Source: JBBRWO01 sp964388455 (lineage in GTDB: Bacteria; Actinomycetota; Coriobacteriia; Anaerosomatales; JAAXUF01). Taken from it: a stretch of 64,000 nucleotides of DNA. The stretch covers positions 1-64,000 of the forward strand of contig CAYMAN010000008.1 in the NCBI GenBank assembly GCA_964388455.1, read 5' to 3'. The first letter of the stretch is position 1; each line of letters begins with the position of its first letter. The notes beneath the pieces were generated by a model, which saw nothing but the letters and a program-made list of their open reading frames with translations, did not search any database and was not told the origin of the DNA. Positions 1-8,149 of the stretch are shown here, one piece after another. The translations under genes were made by a program, and so were the position numbers.

Positions 1-672
1 CGCATGTACACGCGCTTCGCCGAGCTCCAGAAGTGGAAGCCCGAGGAGATCGACGCCAACGAGTCCGAGAGCGGCGGCTTCAAGGAAGTCTCGTTCCGCA
101 TCAAGGGCGACAAGGTCTACTCCAAGATGAAGTTCGAGTCCGGTGTCCACCGTGTGCAGCGCGTACCGGCCACCGAGTCGCAGGGGCGTATCCACACGTC
201 GACGGCGACCGTCGCCGTGCTCCCGGAAGTCGAGGATGTCGAGGTCGAGGTCAACCAGAACGACCTGCGCATCGACGTGTACCGCTCGAGCGGCCCCGGA
301 GGCCAGTCGGTCAACACGACCGACTCGGCGGTCCGCATCACGCACCTGCCCACCGGGCTCGTGGTGCAGTCGCAGAACCAGAAGTCGCAGCTCCAGAACC
401 GTGAGGCGGCGATGCGCGTACTGCGCGCCCGCCTCTACGAGCAGGAGCTTGAGAAGCAGCAGGCCGAGCTGGGCGCCCAGCGCCGCAGTCAGATCGGCTC
501 GGGCGATCGCTCGGAAAAGATCCGCACCTACAACTACCCGCAGGACCGTGTGACCGATCACCGCATCGGCCTTACCGTCCACAACATTCCGGGCCTCATG
601 TCCGGCGAGATCGACACCCTGGTCGAAGGCCTCATCGCCGCCGACCGCGCCGAGCGTCTCGCCTCGGCGTAA
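1..672 (+). CDS. prfA: Peptide chain release factor 1 (RF1), C-terminal part; 5' end outside window
   Basis: Class I release factor that reads UAA and UAG stop codons in the ribosomal A site and triggers release of the finished protein. The visible 223 residues hold the tail of domain 1 and domains 2-4. The catalytic GGQ loop is visible as SSGPGGQSVNTTDSAVR at about residues 97-113; its glutamine is the residue that prmC, the next gene, methylates. The reading frame is open from the first base, and the sequence RMYTRFAE at the edge matches the interior of RF1, so the gene is cut by the window rather than truncated. The usual length is about 355-360 residues. The following gene starts 17 nt downstream, so the two are very probably cotranscribed. 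Confidence 0.97.
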   Translation, partial: RMYTRFAELQKWKPEEIDANESESGGFKEVSFRIKGDKVYSKMKFESGVHRVQRVPATESQGRIHTSTATVAVLPEVEDVEVEVNQNDLRIDVYRSSGPGGQSVNTTDSAVRITHLPTGLVVQSQNQKSQLQNREAAMRVLRARLYEQELEKQQAELGAQRRSQIGSGDRSEKIRTYNYPQDRVTDHRIGLTVHNIPGLMSGEIDTLVEGLIAADRAERLASA

Positions 673-688
673 GGCGAGCTGCACCCAG

Positions 689-1582
689 ATGGCAGCCGCC
701 GAGCAGGTCTGGACCGTCAAAGCCGCACTCGACTGGACGACCACCTTCCTGGCCGAGAAGGCCGACGAGCACCCTCGCCGTAGCGCTGAGTGGCTCCTTT
801 CGGCGGCCACGGGGCTGTCGCGCATCGAGCTCTATGCATTCCACGACCGGCCGCTCACGACCGACGAACGCACGCTCCTCCGCGAGGGTGTGAAGCGTCG
901 CGCCGCCGGCGAGCCGCTGCAGTACGTTACCGGCGAGGTCGCCTTCCGCCACATCGTGCTCAAGGTGCGCCCCGGCGTCCTCATCCCGCGGCCGGAAACC
1001 GAAATCCTGGTTGACTCGGTACTGCCTGCGATCGACGCCGCAATCGCTGAGCGGGGAGGGGCGCTGGTCGCCGACATCTGCACCGGCTCCGGCTGTATTG
1101 CGCTGTCCATCGCAAGCGAGCGCCCCGCGTCCACGGTCGTCGCCACCGATCTGTCAGAACTCGCACTCACTGTCGCCGCCGAGAACGTCGAACGGCTCAG
1201 CCTGCTGGATCGTGTCACTGTCGCGCACGGGGACCTGTTTGCAGCCCTCGAGCCCGGGCTGCGCGGCATGCTTGATGTCATCGTCTCCAATCCGCCGTAC
1301 GTTCCCTCGGCCGACGTGCCGGATCTACCTGCGGAAGTCGCCGGATTCGAGCCGCACCTCGCGCTCGATGGCGGGGCTGACGGACTCGTCGTCTATCGCC
1401 GTCTCCTCGCGCAGTCTCGCGAGTGGTTGCGTCCCGGCGGGCTTCTGGGAGTCGAACTGGATGAAAGAATGGTGCAAACTGCGGCGGCGGAAGCGGTAGA
1501 GTGGTATGAAGAGGTAAGGGTTGTTCGAGACCTTACCGGTCGCGACCGGATTGTGACCGCACGGGCTCCTCGGCTGACCTGA
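689..1582 (+). CDS. prmC: Release factor glutamine N5-methyltransferase
   Basis: SAM-dependent methyltransferase that methylates the glutamine of the GGQ motif in release factors. It is 297 residues, normal for the family: an N-terminal helical domain for release-factor binding (about 1-95), then a Rossmann methyltransferase fold. The SAM-binding motif ICTGSGCIALS lies near residue 130, and the catalytic NPPY motif (SNPPYVPSADVPD) near residue 200. The ATG start is preceded by a modest purine-rich site (AAGGCGAG). It directly follows prfA, its substrate gene, an arrangement common across bacteria. Nothing is unusual. Confidence 0.96.
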   Translation: MAAAEQVWTVKAALDWTTTFLAEKADEHPRRSAEWLLSAATGLSRIELYAFHDRPLTTDERTLLREGVKRRAAGEPLQYVTGEVAFRHIVLKVRPGVLIPRPETEILVDSVLPAIDAAIAERGGALVADICTGSGCIALSIASERPASTVVATDLSELALTVAAENVERLSLLDRVTVAHGDLFAALEPGLRGMLDVIVSNPPYVPSADVPDLPAEVAGFEPHLALDGGADGLVVYRRLLAQSREWLRPGGLLGVELDERMVQTAAAEAVEWYEEVRVVRDLTGRDRIVTARAPRLT

Positions 1583-1620
1583 TTCCATCCAAGGGCAGGG
1601 ATGAATGGAGGCGGTTGACG

Positions 1621-2256
1621 ATGTCTAAGACCTATCACGTCGATTCGGAGAACCCCAACGCAGAGGTCATAAATCTCGCCGCCACGGTGCTCCGTGACGG
1701 CGGACTCGTGGTGTTCCCGACTGAGACGGTGTACGGGATCGGCGCGCTGGCCGATTCGAAGTTCGGCGCCCAGGAGATATTCGAGGTCAAGGTTCGGCCG
1801 CTCGACATGCCCCTGCCCTGGCTGGTCGAGAACGAAGACGCACTCGACACGTACGGCGTCGACATCCCTGAGTACGCGCACAAGCTCGCCCACGAGTTCT
1901 GGCCCGGCCCGCTGTCGTTGGTCGTCAAAGCGGGGGAGAGGGTCGGCCGCGACTTCCGCGCTCCCGACGGCACAGTGGCGCTGCGCTCGCCGGATCATGA
2001 GGTCGTCATCGAGCTTCTACAGGCCGCCGGTGGTCCGATCATCGCCACCAGCGCCAACACCCACGGGCACCCCGCGCCGGGTGCGTTCTCAGAGGTCGAG
2101 GACCGTATCGTGTCCGCCGCCGATGTCGCGCTCGATTGTGGCGAGACGATGCACCAGCAGGCATCCACCGTCGTGATGTGCACGGGTGACGTGCCGGTCG
2201 TCGTGCGCGAGGGCGCCATCTCCGAGAGCGAAATTCTCGCGGCGGCCGGGAACTAG
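1621..2256 (+). CDS. ywlC: L-threonylcarbamoyladenylate synthase (TsaC/Sua5/YwlC family)
   Basis: Makes threonylcarbamoyl-AMP from threonine, bicarbonate and ATP, the first step of the universal t6A modification at position 37 of ANN-decoding tRNAs. The protein is 211 residues and has the TsaC-domain signatures FPTETVYGIG near the N terminus and the K-x-RP-x-x-x-PL motif (KVRPLDMPLPWLV). It lacks the extra C-terminal Sua5 domain, so it is the short type. I chose ATG 1621 because the ribosome-binding site GGAGGCGG (1607-1614) is correctly spaced for it; a TTG at 1615 abuts that site and would be too close. It follows prmC in the same translation-related operon. Confidence 0.93.
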   Translation: MSKTYHVDSENPNAEVINLAATVLRDGGLVVFPTETVYGIGALADSKFGAQEIFEVKVRPLDMPLPWLVENEDALDTYGVDIPEYAHKLAHEFWPGPLSLVVKAGERVGRDFRAPDGTVALRSPDHEVVIELLQAAGGPIIATSANTHGHPAPGAFSEVEDRIVSAADVALDCGETMHQQASTVVMCTGDVPVVVREGAISESEILAAAGN

Positions 2257-2357
2257 CCGCGGCGCAGCCGGTCCGGCTGACTATGGCAGGTATGTCGTGC
2301 CCGGCCCGGAATTCCGAGTCGGGCACGTTCACGTCCGGTCTGTCGCTGACGATGCGG

Positions 2358-2363
2358 TACAAT
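2358..2363 (+). promoter_or_regulatory. Candidate -10 element (TACAAT) upstream of rpiB
   Basis: TACAAT lies 40 nt before the rpiB start in a 147-bp gap with no gene. No good -35 hexamer is visible at 16-18 nt upstream. The same style of -10 box (G-x-TA-x-x-AT) recurs before other genes in this window, which is the main reason to list it. Confidence 0.45.
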
Positions 2364-2403
2364 CTCCACACTCACTGGCCCAAGGTTTCGGGAGGCGTTA
2401 CGC

Positions 2404-2856
2404 ATGCGCGTCGTCATCGGTAGCGATCACGCCGGCTTCGAGCAGAAGGAACGTCTCAAGGAGCATCTTGTGAGCAAGGGTTACGACCTCATCGACGTTG
2501 GTACCGCCAACGCCGAGGACTCGGTGGACTATCCCGACTTCGCGATTCAGGCGGGACGCACCGTTGCGCGCGGCGAGGCCGACCTTGGTGTGCTCGTGTG
2601 TGGCACCGGCATCGGTATGTCGATCGCGGCAAACAAGGTGCGTGGCGTGCGCGCCGCAAACATCACGATCCCTGAGTTCGCTGTGCTCGCGCGCGAGCAC
2701 AACAACGCCAACGTCGTGACCGTGTCGGCGAGATTCATTCCCGTGCAGGTCAACGAGGAAATCGTTGACGCGTTCCTCGCAACGGAGTTCGCTGGCGGTC
2801 GTCACGGTATGCGCGTGGGCAAGATCACCGACGTCGAGCTTGAAGAGCGCGGCTGA
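2404..2856 (+). CDS. rpiB: Ribose-5-phosphate isomerase B
   Basis: Interconverts ribose 5-phosphate and ribulose 5-phosphate in the pentose phosphate pathway; some members act on other sugar phosphates. The 150-residue protein has the RpiB/LacAB signatures: IGSDHAGFEQKERLK at the N terminus and VCGTGIGMSIAANK around residue 72, whose cysteine is the expected catalytic base. The ATG start is preceded by GGGAGG at good spacing. RpiA has a different fold, so the B assignment is firm. It is probably read from its own promoter and may continue into glyA, which begins 137 nt later. Confidence 0.96.
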   Translation: MRVVIGSDHAGFEQKERLKEHLVSKGYDLIDVGTANAEDSVDYPDFAIQAGRTVARGEADLGVLVCGTGIGMSIAANKVRGVRAANITIPEFAVLAREHNNANVVTVSARFIPVQVNEEIVDAFLATEFAGGRHGMRVGKITDVELEERG

Positions 2857-2993
2857 GCGAAGGCGGCCTAGCCGCACCCGACAGGACCGACAGGAACCAC
2901 GCGGCGCCGGTGCGGCGACCGCTTTGAACGAGACATCACAGCTCGCCTCGGCCGACACCGTCGCGGAGTATCGTCAGAGAGGAACAGGGGAGC

Positions 2994-4241
2994 ATGGCAC
3001 TCAAGTACATCCCAGCGCAGGATCCGGAGGTCGCAGCCGCGATCGACGCCGAGCTTGCACGCCAGCGCAGCACCATCGAACTGATCGCCTCCGAGAACTT
3101 CGTGTCACTCGCGGTGCTTGAGGCCGCCGGAACCGTCCTCACCAATAAGTACGCCGAGGGCCTCCCCGGCAAGCGCTACTACGGAGGCTGCGAGCAGGTC
3201 GACGTCGTCGAGAACATCGCCCGCGATCGCGTCTGTGAGCTCTTCGGCGCTGATCACGCCAACGTGCAGCCGCACGCGGGCGCGCAGGCCAACATGGCGG
3301 TCTACTACGCCGCGCTCAACCCCGGTGACACCGTGCTGGGCATGAACCTCGCCATGGGGGGCCATCTGACACACGGCTCGAGCGTCAACTTCTCGGGCAA
3401 GTGGTTCAACGTCGTGCCGTACGGTCTGGACATGGCGACTGAGACCATCGACTACGACGAGATGGAGCGTCTGGCCAAGGAGCACCGTCCCAAGATGATC
3501 ATCGCCGGCGCCAGCGCTTACCCGCGCGTCATCGACTTCGAGCGCTTCGCTGCCGTGGCTAAGGACGTTGGCGCGGTGTTCATGGTCGACATGGCACACA
3601 TCGCCGGACTTGTGGCCACGGGCGCCCACCCCTCACCTGTGCCGTTCGCCGACTACGTGACCTCGACGTCGCACAAGACGCTTCGCGGCCCACGCTCCGG
3701 GTTCGTGCTCTGTAAGGCCGAGCACCAGGCTGCACTCGACAAGGCCGTTTTCCCGGGCTTGCAGGGTGGCCCGCTCGAGCACGTGATCGCCGCTAAGGCG
3801 GTCGCGTTCGGCGAGGCGATGAAGCCCGAGTTCACCACCTATATCGACCAGGTCGTCATCAACGCCAAGGCGATGGGGGCCGCGATGGTCGAGTGCGGAC
3901 TGCGCCTGATCTCCGGCGGCACCGACAACCACCTCATGCTCGTCGACCTGCGCCCCGCCGGTATCACCGGCAAGGAAGCTGAGCGACTGCTCGAGGACGT
4001 GGGCATCACCACCAACAAGAACGCGATCCCCAACGACCCGGAAAGCCCGTTCGTGACGAGCGGTATCCGCGTCGGCACGCCGGCGATAACCTCGCGCGGC
4101 TTCACGGAGGGTGAGGCGCACACCATCGGCTGCCTCATCGCCCAGACCGTCTTCAACCGTGAAGACGAGGCTGTGCTCGCCGACGTGAAGCTCCAAGTCG
4201 CTGCACTGCTCGAGAAGCATCCGCTCTACCCAGAGCTCTAG
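2994..4241 (+). CDS. glyA: Serine hydroxymethyltransferase
   Basis: PLP-dependent enzyme that converts serine and tetrahydrofolate to glycine and 5,10-methylene-THF, the main source of one-carbon units. At 415 residues it has the normal length. The PLP-binding lysine is in TSTSHKTLRGPRSG near residue 225, and the N-terminal ELIASENFVS and NKYAEGLPGKRYYGG motifs are typical. ATG 2994 is preceded by AGGGGAG. The 137-nt gap before it includes a possible weak -10 (TATCGT, about 2969) but no recognisable riboswitch. In this block it sits with nucleotide-metabolism genes that use its product. Confidence 0.97.
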   Translation: MALKYIPAQDPEVAAAIDAELARQRSTIELIASENFVSLAVLEAAGTVLTNKYAEGLPGKRYYGGCEQVDVVENIARDRVCELFGADHANVQPHAGAQANMAVYYAALNPGDTVLGMNLAMGGHLTHGSSVNFSGKWFNVVPYGLDMATETIDYDEMERLAKEHRPKMIIAGASAYPRVIDFERFAAVAKDVGAVFMVDMAHIAGLVATGAHPSPVPFADYVTSTSHKTLRGPRSGFVLCKAEHQAALDKAVFPGLQGGPLEHVIAAKAVAFGEAMKPEFTTYIDQVVINAKAMGAAMVECGLRLISGGTDNHLMLVDLRPAGITGKEAERLLEDVGITTNKNAIPNDPESPFVTSGIRVGTPAITSRGFTEGEAHTIGCLIAQTVFNREDEAVLADVKLQVAALLEKHPLYPEL

Positions 4242-4292
4242 CCCAACCCGCCTTCAACGCGATTCGTCCGCCGCGAGAGGAGCCCACGCGTC

Positions 4293-4940
4293 ATGCCCAA
4301 GGAGAGCCCGTATCCCAACGTCACCGTGGTGAACCACCCCTTGGTTCAGCACAAGCTGACGATCATGCGCGACAAGAAGACAGGCTCCAAGCAGTTCCGT
4401 GAGCTGGTCAAGGAACTCGCGATGCTCGAGGCGTACGAGGCCACCCGTGGCTTCCAGCTCGCCGAGACCACCGTGATCACCCCGGTCGCCGAGACCACGT
4501 CTTACGTGCTCGCCGGCAAGAAGGTCGCGGTAATCCCGATCCTGCGCGCCGGACTCGGCATGGTGGACGGCATCCTCGAACTCATTCCGGCCGCGCGCGT
4601 TGGCCATGTCGGCCTGTACCGCGACCCGGAGACCCTCCAGCCGGTCGAGTATTACTGCAAGCTTCCCGAGGACATCGCGGAGCGCGACGTGCTGATCGTC
4701 GACCCGATGCTCGCCACGGGCGGTTCAGCAGCAGCAGCCATCCAGCTGCTCCGCGAGAAGGGCGCTACGCACATCGATCTGCTGGTTCTCATCGATGCGC
4801 CGGAGGGCATCGAAGAGGTGCTCAAGCACTGCGATGACGTGCACATCTTCACCTGCTCGATCGACTCACACCTCAACGATCACGGCTACATCGTGCCTGG
4901 CCTCGGCGACGCGGGCGACCGCATCTTCGGCACCAAGTAA
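4293..4940 (+). CDS. upp: Uracil phosphoribosyltransferase
   Basis: Pyrimidine salvage enzyme: uracil plus PRPP gives UMP and pyrophosphate. It is 215 residues, slightly longer than the usual 208-210. The PRPP-binding motif is seen as VLIVDPMLATGGSA, and the uracil-binding C-terminal region (GYIVPGLGDAGDRIFGTK) is complete. The N-terminal VNHPLVQHKLTIMRDK segment is typical. The gene starts 51 nt after glyA with a GAGAGGAG site and is followed 26 nt later by the dCMP deaminase, giving a glyA-upp-comEB pyrimidine/one-carbon unit found in many Gram-positive bacteria. Confidence 0.96.
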   Translation: MPKESPYPNVTVVNHPLVQHKLTIMRDKKTGSKQFRELVKELAMLEAYEATRGFQLAETTVITPVAETTSYVLAGKKVAVIPILRAGLGMVDGILELIPAARVGHVGLYRDPETLQPVEYYCKLPEDIAERDVLIVDPMLATGGSAAAAIQLLREKGATHIDLLVLIDAPEGIEEVLKHCDDVHIFTCSIDSHLNDHGYIVPGLGDAGDRIFGTK

Positions 4941-4966
4941 CCGGACCGCGTCGCAAGGAGTCAGCC

Positions 4967-5425
4967 ATGCCGCGTCCGTCCTGGGACGAATACTTCATGT
5001 CCATCGCCGAGCAGGTCTCGGGTCGTTCGACGTGCCTGCGTCGCGCCACCGGTGCTGTGCTCGTCAAGGACAAGCGCATCCTGGCCACGGGCTACAACGG
5101 CGTCCCCAAGGGCCTCGCACACTGCGAGGAAGTCGGCTGCCTGCGCGAGCAGCGCCAGATCCCCTCAGGCAGCCACCACGAGCTCTGTCGCGGCATCCAC
5201 GCCGAGCAGAACGCCGTCATCCAGGCCGCCAAGCACGGTATCGCCATGGACGGAGCAACCGCGTACTGCACACACCAGCCGTGCGTGCTGTGCGCCAAGA
5301 TCCTGCTGAACGCCGGTGTCGTCGACATCGCGTATCGCGACTCATATCCGGATCCGCTGTCCGAGGAACTCCTCGCCGAGGCGGGAATCGTCGTCCGCCG
5401 ATTGCCAGAAGGTGTTTCGGCGTGA
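4967..5425 (+). CDS. comEB: dCMP deaminase (ComEB-like)
   Basis: Zinc-dependent cytidine/deoxycytidylate deaminase. It converts dCMP to dUMP, feeding thymidylate synthesis. The 152-residue protein shows the zinc and catalytic motifs in order: the GC-x-REQ and IPSGSHHELCRG segments seen in ComEB/dCMP deaminases, HAEQNAV (zinc histidine and proton-shuttling glutamate), and PCVLCAK (two zinc cysteines). The ATG is preceded by CAAGGAG. In competent bacteria the family carries the name ComEB, but no competence genes are next to it here, so nucleotide metabolism is the likely role. Its TGA overlaps the GTG start of the next gene (GTGA). Confidence 0.94.
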   Translation: MPRPSWDEYFMSIAEQVSGRSTCLRRATGAVLVKDKRILATGYNGVPKGLAHCEEVGCLREQRQIPSGSHHELCRGIHAEQNAVIQAAKHGIAMDGATAYCTHQPCVLCAKILLNAGVVDIAYRDSYPDPLSEELLAEAGIVVRRLPEGVSA

Positions 5426-6564
5426 GTGTGCGTCATTACGTTCTGATCTTCGCAATCACATTCGCAATCACATTCGTCATCACGCCTCTTGTGCGTCGGT
5501 TCGCCATCCGCCGCGGGCTCGTCGATCGTCCCGGTGGCCGCAAGGTTCACGAACGTCCGATTCCGCGACTTGGCGGAGTGGCGATCTTCGCTGGTGTAGC
5601 GATCGCCATCAGCCTTCAGATCGCTGGCGAGCTGCGCCTCGGATGGGGCGGCACGTTGGTAGACGACGGCAGTATCGAGCTCAGAACGCTGGGCGTCCTG
5701 GTTGGAATGACGATCATCTTCCTGGTGGGACTGTGGGACGACCTTGCGAATCTGTCGCCCGGCATGAAGCTCGCGGGGCAGGTCCTCGCCGCCGGAGTGG
5801 TCGTCGCCTCGGGACTGCGCATCGAGTACGTCGGGGATCCTCTGGGCGGCGGGCTGATCGGGCTCGGGCTCGTGTCGATTCCCATCACGATGCTCTACAT
5901 CGTCGGATTCACGAACGTGATCAATCTCATCGACGGACTCGATGGGCTCGCGGCCGGCGTCAGCGCGATAGCTGCCACCAGCCTGTTGGTGCTTGCCGCG
6001 CAGGGCAATAGGCTCGATGCCGCAGCACTCGCCGCCGCAGTGATCGGGGCCTGCATTGCGTTTCTCCGCTTCAACTTCAATCCCGCATCGATCTTCATGG
6101 GCGACTCCGGTGCGCTGTTCCTCGGTTTCACTCTGGCCACGATTTCACTCATGGGCGTCATGAAGTCCACTGCGACCATCGCACTCGCGGTTCCGCTGCT
6201 CATCGTCGGCGTGCCGATCTTCGATACCGCCTCCGCGATCATACGGCGGCTCTTGCACCAGCGTCCCATCCAAGAGGCCGATAAGGGTCACATCCACCAC
6301 CGGCTCCTGGGCAGAGGCTTCAATCAGCGGCAGACCGTTCTGATCATCTACGTGTGGTGCATCGCACTGGCTGTCGGAGGCTACGCCGTTCGCTGGGCGG
6401 CGGGTCCGATCAAGGTGCTTGCAGTGGTGGCGCTGTTCGCGATCACCGGCATCATGGCGTACTGGCTAGGGCTATTTGATGCAGTTCACGTGGCTGGTGA
6501 TTCGCATTCCCGGTCGACGCCAACCGTGCCGACCGATACCGATCGGTCACCGAATCGAACGTAG
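5422..6564 (+). CDS. wecA: Undecaprenyl-phosphate N-acetylglucosamine-1-phosphate transferase (WecA/TagO family)
   Basis: Polytopic membrane enzyme that transfers a HexNAc-1-phosphate from the UDP-sugar to undecaprenyl phosphate, starting synthesis of wall teichoic acid-like or other secondary wall polymers. The 380-residue product has about ten membrane segments and the MraY/WecA motifs: DDLANLSPGMKL with paired aspartates, NLIDGLDGLAAG, FNFNPASIFMGDSGA, and the cytosolic HIHHRLL loop typical of WecA/TagO rather than MraY. The GTG at 5422 overlaps the stop of comEB as GTGA. The frame stays open upstream, but that part is antisense of domain logic and overlaps comEB and upp. It may start the glycan encoded further downstream. 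Confidence 0.92.
   Translation: MSVRHYVLIFAITFAITFVITPLVRRFAIRRGLVDRPGGRKVHERPIPRLGGVAIFAGVAIAISLQIAGELRLGWGGTLVDDGSIELRTLGVLVGMTIIFLVGLWDDLANLSPGMKLAGQVLAAGVVVASGLRIEYVGDPLGGGLIGLGLVSIPITMLYIVGFTNVINLIDGLDGLAAGVSAIAATSLLVLAAQGNRLDAAALAAAVIGACIAFLRFNFNPASIFMGDSGALFLGFTLATISLMGVMKSTATIALAVPLLIVGVPIFDTASAIIRRLLHQRPIQEADKGHIHHRLLGRGFNQRQTVLIIYVWCIALAVGGYAVRWAAGPIKVLAVVALFAITGIMAYWLGLFDAVHVAGDSHSRSTPTVPTDTDRSPNRT
5449..5484 (+). repeat. Three 12-bp tandem repeats inside wecA
   Basis: Two identical 12-bp units (TTCGCAATCACA) and a third with two differences stand head to tail at 5449-5460, 5461-5472 and 5473-5484. They encode FAIT-FAIT-FVIT in the first membrane segment. Because the unit is a multiple of three, slippage would lengthen or shorten the helix by four residues without breaking the frame. 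Confidence 0.8.
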
Positions 6565-6565
6565 G

Positions 6566-6594
6566 TTGTTACCCAACTCGGGGTCATGTAATAT
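6566..6594 (+). promoter_or_regulatory. Promoter of the ATP synthase operon
   Basis: TTGTTA (6566-6571) and TAATAT (6589-6594) are separated by exactly 17 nt, the best sigma-70-type promoter visible in the window. It lies just after wecA and 89 nt before the first gene of the ATP synthase operon. The -10 sits inside a perfect inverted repeat, GGTCAT-5 nt-ATGACC (6582-6598), which could be a regulator site. A short hairpin (CCAGCC/GGCTGG, 6606-6621) follows in the leader. Confidence 0.7.
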
Positions 6595-6682
6595 GACCGT
6601 GCTCGCCAGCCGTAGGGCTGGACCTCTCGCACGGAGTTCGGGCGGGGGTAGTTGAGGGTAAGGGACGGGGACCGGCGAAACC

Positions 6683-6991
6683 GTGCAACTGCGAGAACTA
6701 CTGGCAACACCGGCTGTCGCAGGGACTCTCGGATTCTTCGTTGGTGTGGCCCTGATAACGGCCACCGCGTGGAGCAGGAGACTCTCCACCTCTTCGGACT
6801 CTCATGACGGCATCGTGATCATGGTGATCGCGATGGCTGTCGGGATGCTGGCTGCGTCTGGAGTCCTCATCGCGTACGTGCTCGTTGCTCCAGCTGGATT
6901 CATCTACTTTGGACTCGCTTTGGCTGCGGGTTTTGTGATCGGGTTGTGCGTGATCGCTTTTGGCATGATTCGTGAGTCGTACCGGGACTAG
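6683..6991 (+). CDS. Small membrane protein at the AtpI position
   Basis: A 102-residue very hydrophobic protein with about three membrane segments (around residues 9-28, 43-67 and 70-95) and short charged ends. Sequence similarity to AtpI is not obvious by eye. Its place directly before atpB, inside the operon and after the operon promoter, matches ATP synthase protein I, which helps assemble the c-ring in other bacteria. The GTG start at 6683 is preceded by GGGACGGGG. Function is inferred from position and topology only; a lineage-specific membrane protein is the alternative. Confidence 0.65.
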   Translation: MQLRELLATPAVAGTLGFFVGVALITATAWSRRLSTSSDSHDGIVIMVIAMAVGMLAASGVLIAYVLVAPAGFIYFGLALAAGFVIGLCVIAFGMIRESYRD

Positions 6992-7008
6992 CAAGGGAGA
7001 ACACGAGC

Positions 7009-7809
7009 GTGGAGCACTTCGGCGAAGAGATAGAGCATCTCCTACACTTCCTCGCAACACAGGACGTCGTTTCGGTCTCGAAGTTCCCCCTGTCCAACTA
7101 CCTGATCTTCATGGCGATCGCGATCATCATCTTGCTGATCGTCATGTTGACGGCCCGCTCGAAGGCCGCGCTCGTCCCCAAGGGGCGGTTCTACAACCTC
7201 ATCGAGGCCCTCACCGAGTTCATCCGCAATGACGTTGCGGTCGCCAACATCGGTCCCGATGGTGCCAAGTACTTCCCGTTCATCGGTACCGTCTTCTTCT
7301 TCATCCTGATCAACAACCTGCTCGGTACCGTTCCGGGCTTCAAGCCCGGCACCGGCACAATGGGCGTCACCGTCGCGCTTGCGCTGATCACATTCGTCAT
7401 CTTCAACGGCGCAGGCATGAAGAAGAAGGGCGTTGGCGGCTACTGGGGCGGTCTCGTGCCGCATGGTGTTCCCGGCGTCCTGTATCCGGTCATCTGGGTC
7501 ATCGAGCTCATCTCGCTGCTGATCCGACCGCTCACGCTCTCGATTCGTCTCTTCGCCAACATGTATGCCGGGCACATCGTCCTCGGCATCTTCTCGATTC
7601 TGACCTCGATCGCCGTCGAGCAGATCCTGGCAGGCCTCCTTCACGGAGAAGGCGTCGCCATGGTTGCGGTGGGCGGGATCTCGGCTATCGCGTGGATGGC
7701 GCTTCTCACGGCTCTCTACCTGCTCGAGATCGGCGTCGCCGTGCTTCAGGCGTACATCTTCACGCTCCTCACCACCGTCTACATCTCCCTCGCGGTGAGC
7801 GAGCACTAA
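7009..7809 (+). CDS. atpB: ATP synthase F0 subunit a
   Basis: Membrane stator subunit that provides the two proton half-channels facing the c-ring. It is 266 residues with about six membrane helices. The essential arginine is in the conserved helix SIRLFANMYAGH, and the N-terminal PNLIEALTEFIRNDV-like amphipathic segment is typical. The start is GTG 7009, preceded by AAGGGAGA; the neighbouring subunit genes also mostly start with GTG. It is the second gene of the atp operon, followed by atpE after 84 nt. Confidence 0.96.
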   Translation: MEHFGEEIEHLLHFLATQDVVSVSKFPLSNYLIFMAIAIIILLIVMLTARSKAALVPKGRFYNLIEALTEFIRNDVAVANIGPDGAKYFPFIGTVFFFILINNLLGTVPGFKPGTGTMGVTVALALITFVIFNGAGMKKKGVGGYWGGLVPHGVPGVLYPVIWVIELISLLIRPLTLSIRLFANMYAGHIVLGIFSILTSIAVEQILAGLLHGEGVAMVAVGGISAIAWMALLTALYLLEIGVAVLQAYIFTLLTTVYISLAVSEH

Positions 7810-7893
7810 CATCGGTTTCTGTCCGGCAATCGAGCCGGCTGAAGTTGCAGGGCGGCCTCAGCGTGAGGCCCACCATAACCAAGGAGGACGAAA

Positions 7894-8115
7894 GTGGAGT
7901 TTCTCGGAATTGGTCTCATGTACGGTATCGCTGTTCTGGGTGCGGCGTTCGCGATCGCTATGATCGCCAAGGGTACGACCGAGGCCATGGCTCGCCAGCC
8001 TGAGGTCGCCGGCAAGGTTCAGACCATCTTCTTCGTTGGCGCCGGTATGGCCGAGGCCCTCGGTATCCTCGGCTTCGTTATGGCAATCCTGCTCTGGACC
8101 AAGATCGCCGGCTAG
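7894..8115 (+). CDS. atpE: ATP synthase F0 subunit c
   Basis: Two-helix proteolipid of the rotating c-ring, 73 residues. The polar loop ARQPE joins the helices, and the ion-binding carboxylate is the glutamate in AGMAEALGIL of helix 2. The residue after it is alanine rather than serine or threonine, and I see no clear glutamine partner in helix 1, so proton rather than sodium coupling is more likely; this is inference from family rules. The GTG start follows a strong AAGGAGG site, in keeping with the high synthesis rate this subunit needs. Confidence 0.96.
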   Translation: MEFLGIGLMYGIAVLGAAFAIAMIAKGTTEAMARQPEVAGKVQTIFFVGAGMAEALGILGFVMAILLWTKIAG

Positions 8116-8149
8116 TTCACTTCACTAGGCCGAATCGGAGGTACCAGGC

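Noticed and set aside
4795..5421. Long open frame in front of wecA that would extend the protein by 209 residues
   Set aside because: It overlaps upp and comEB, has arginine/serine-rich composition typical of a shadow frame, and the conserved family sequence starts at GTG 5422.
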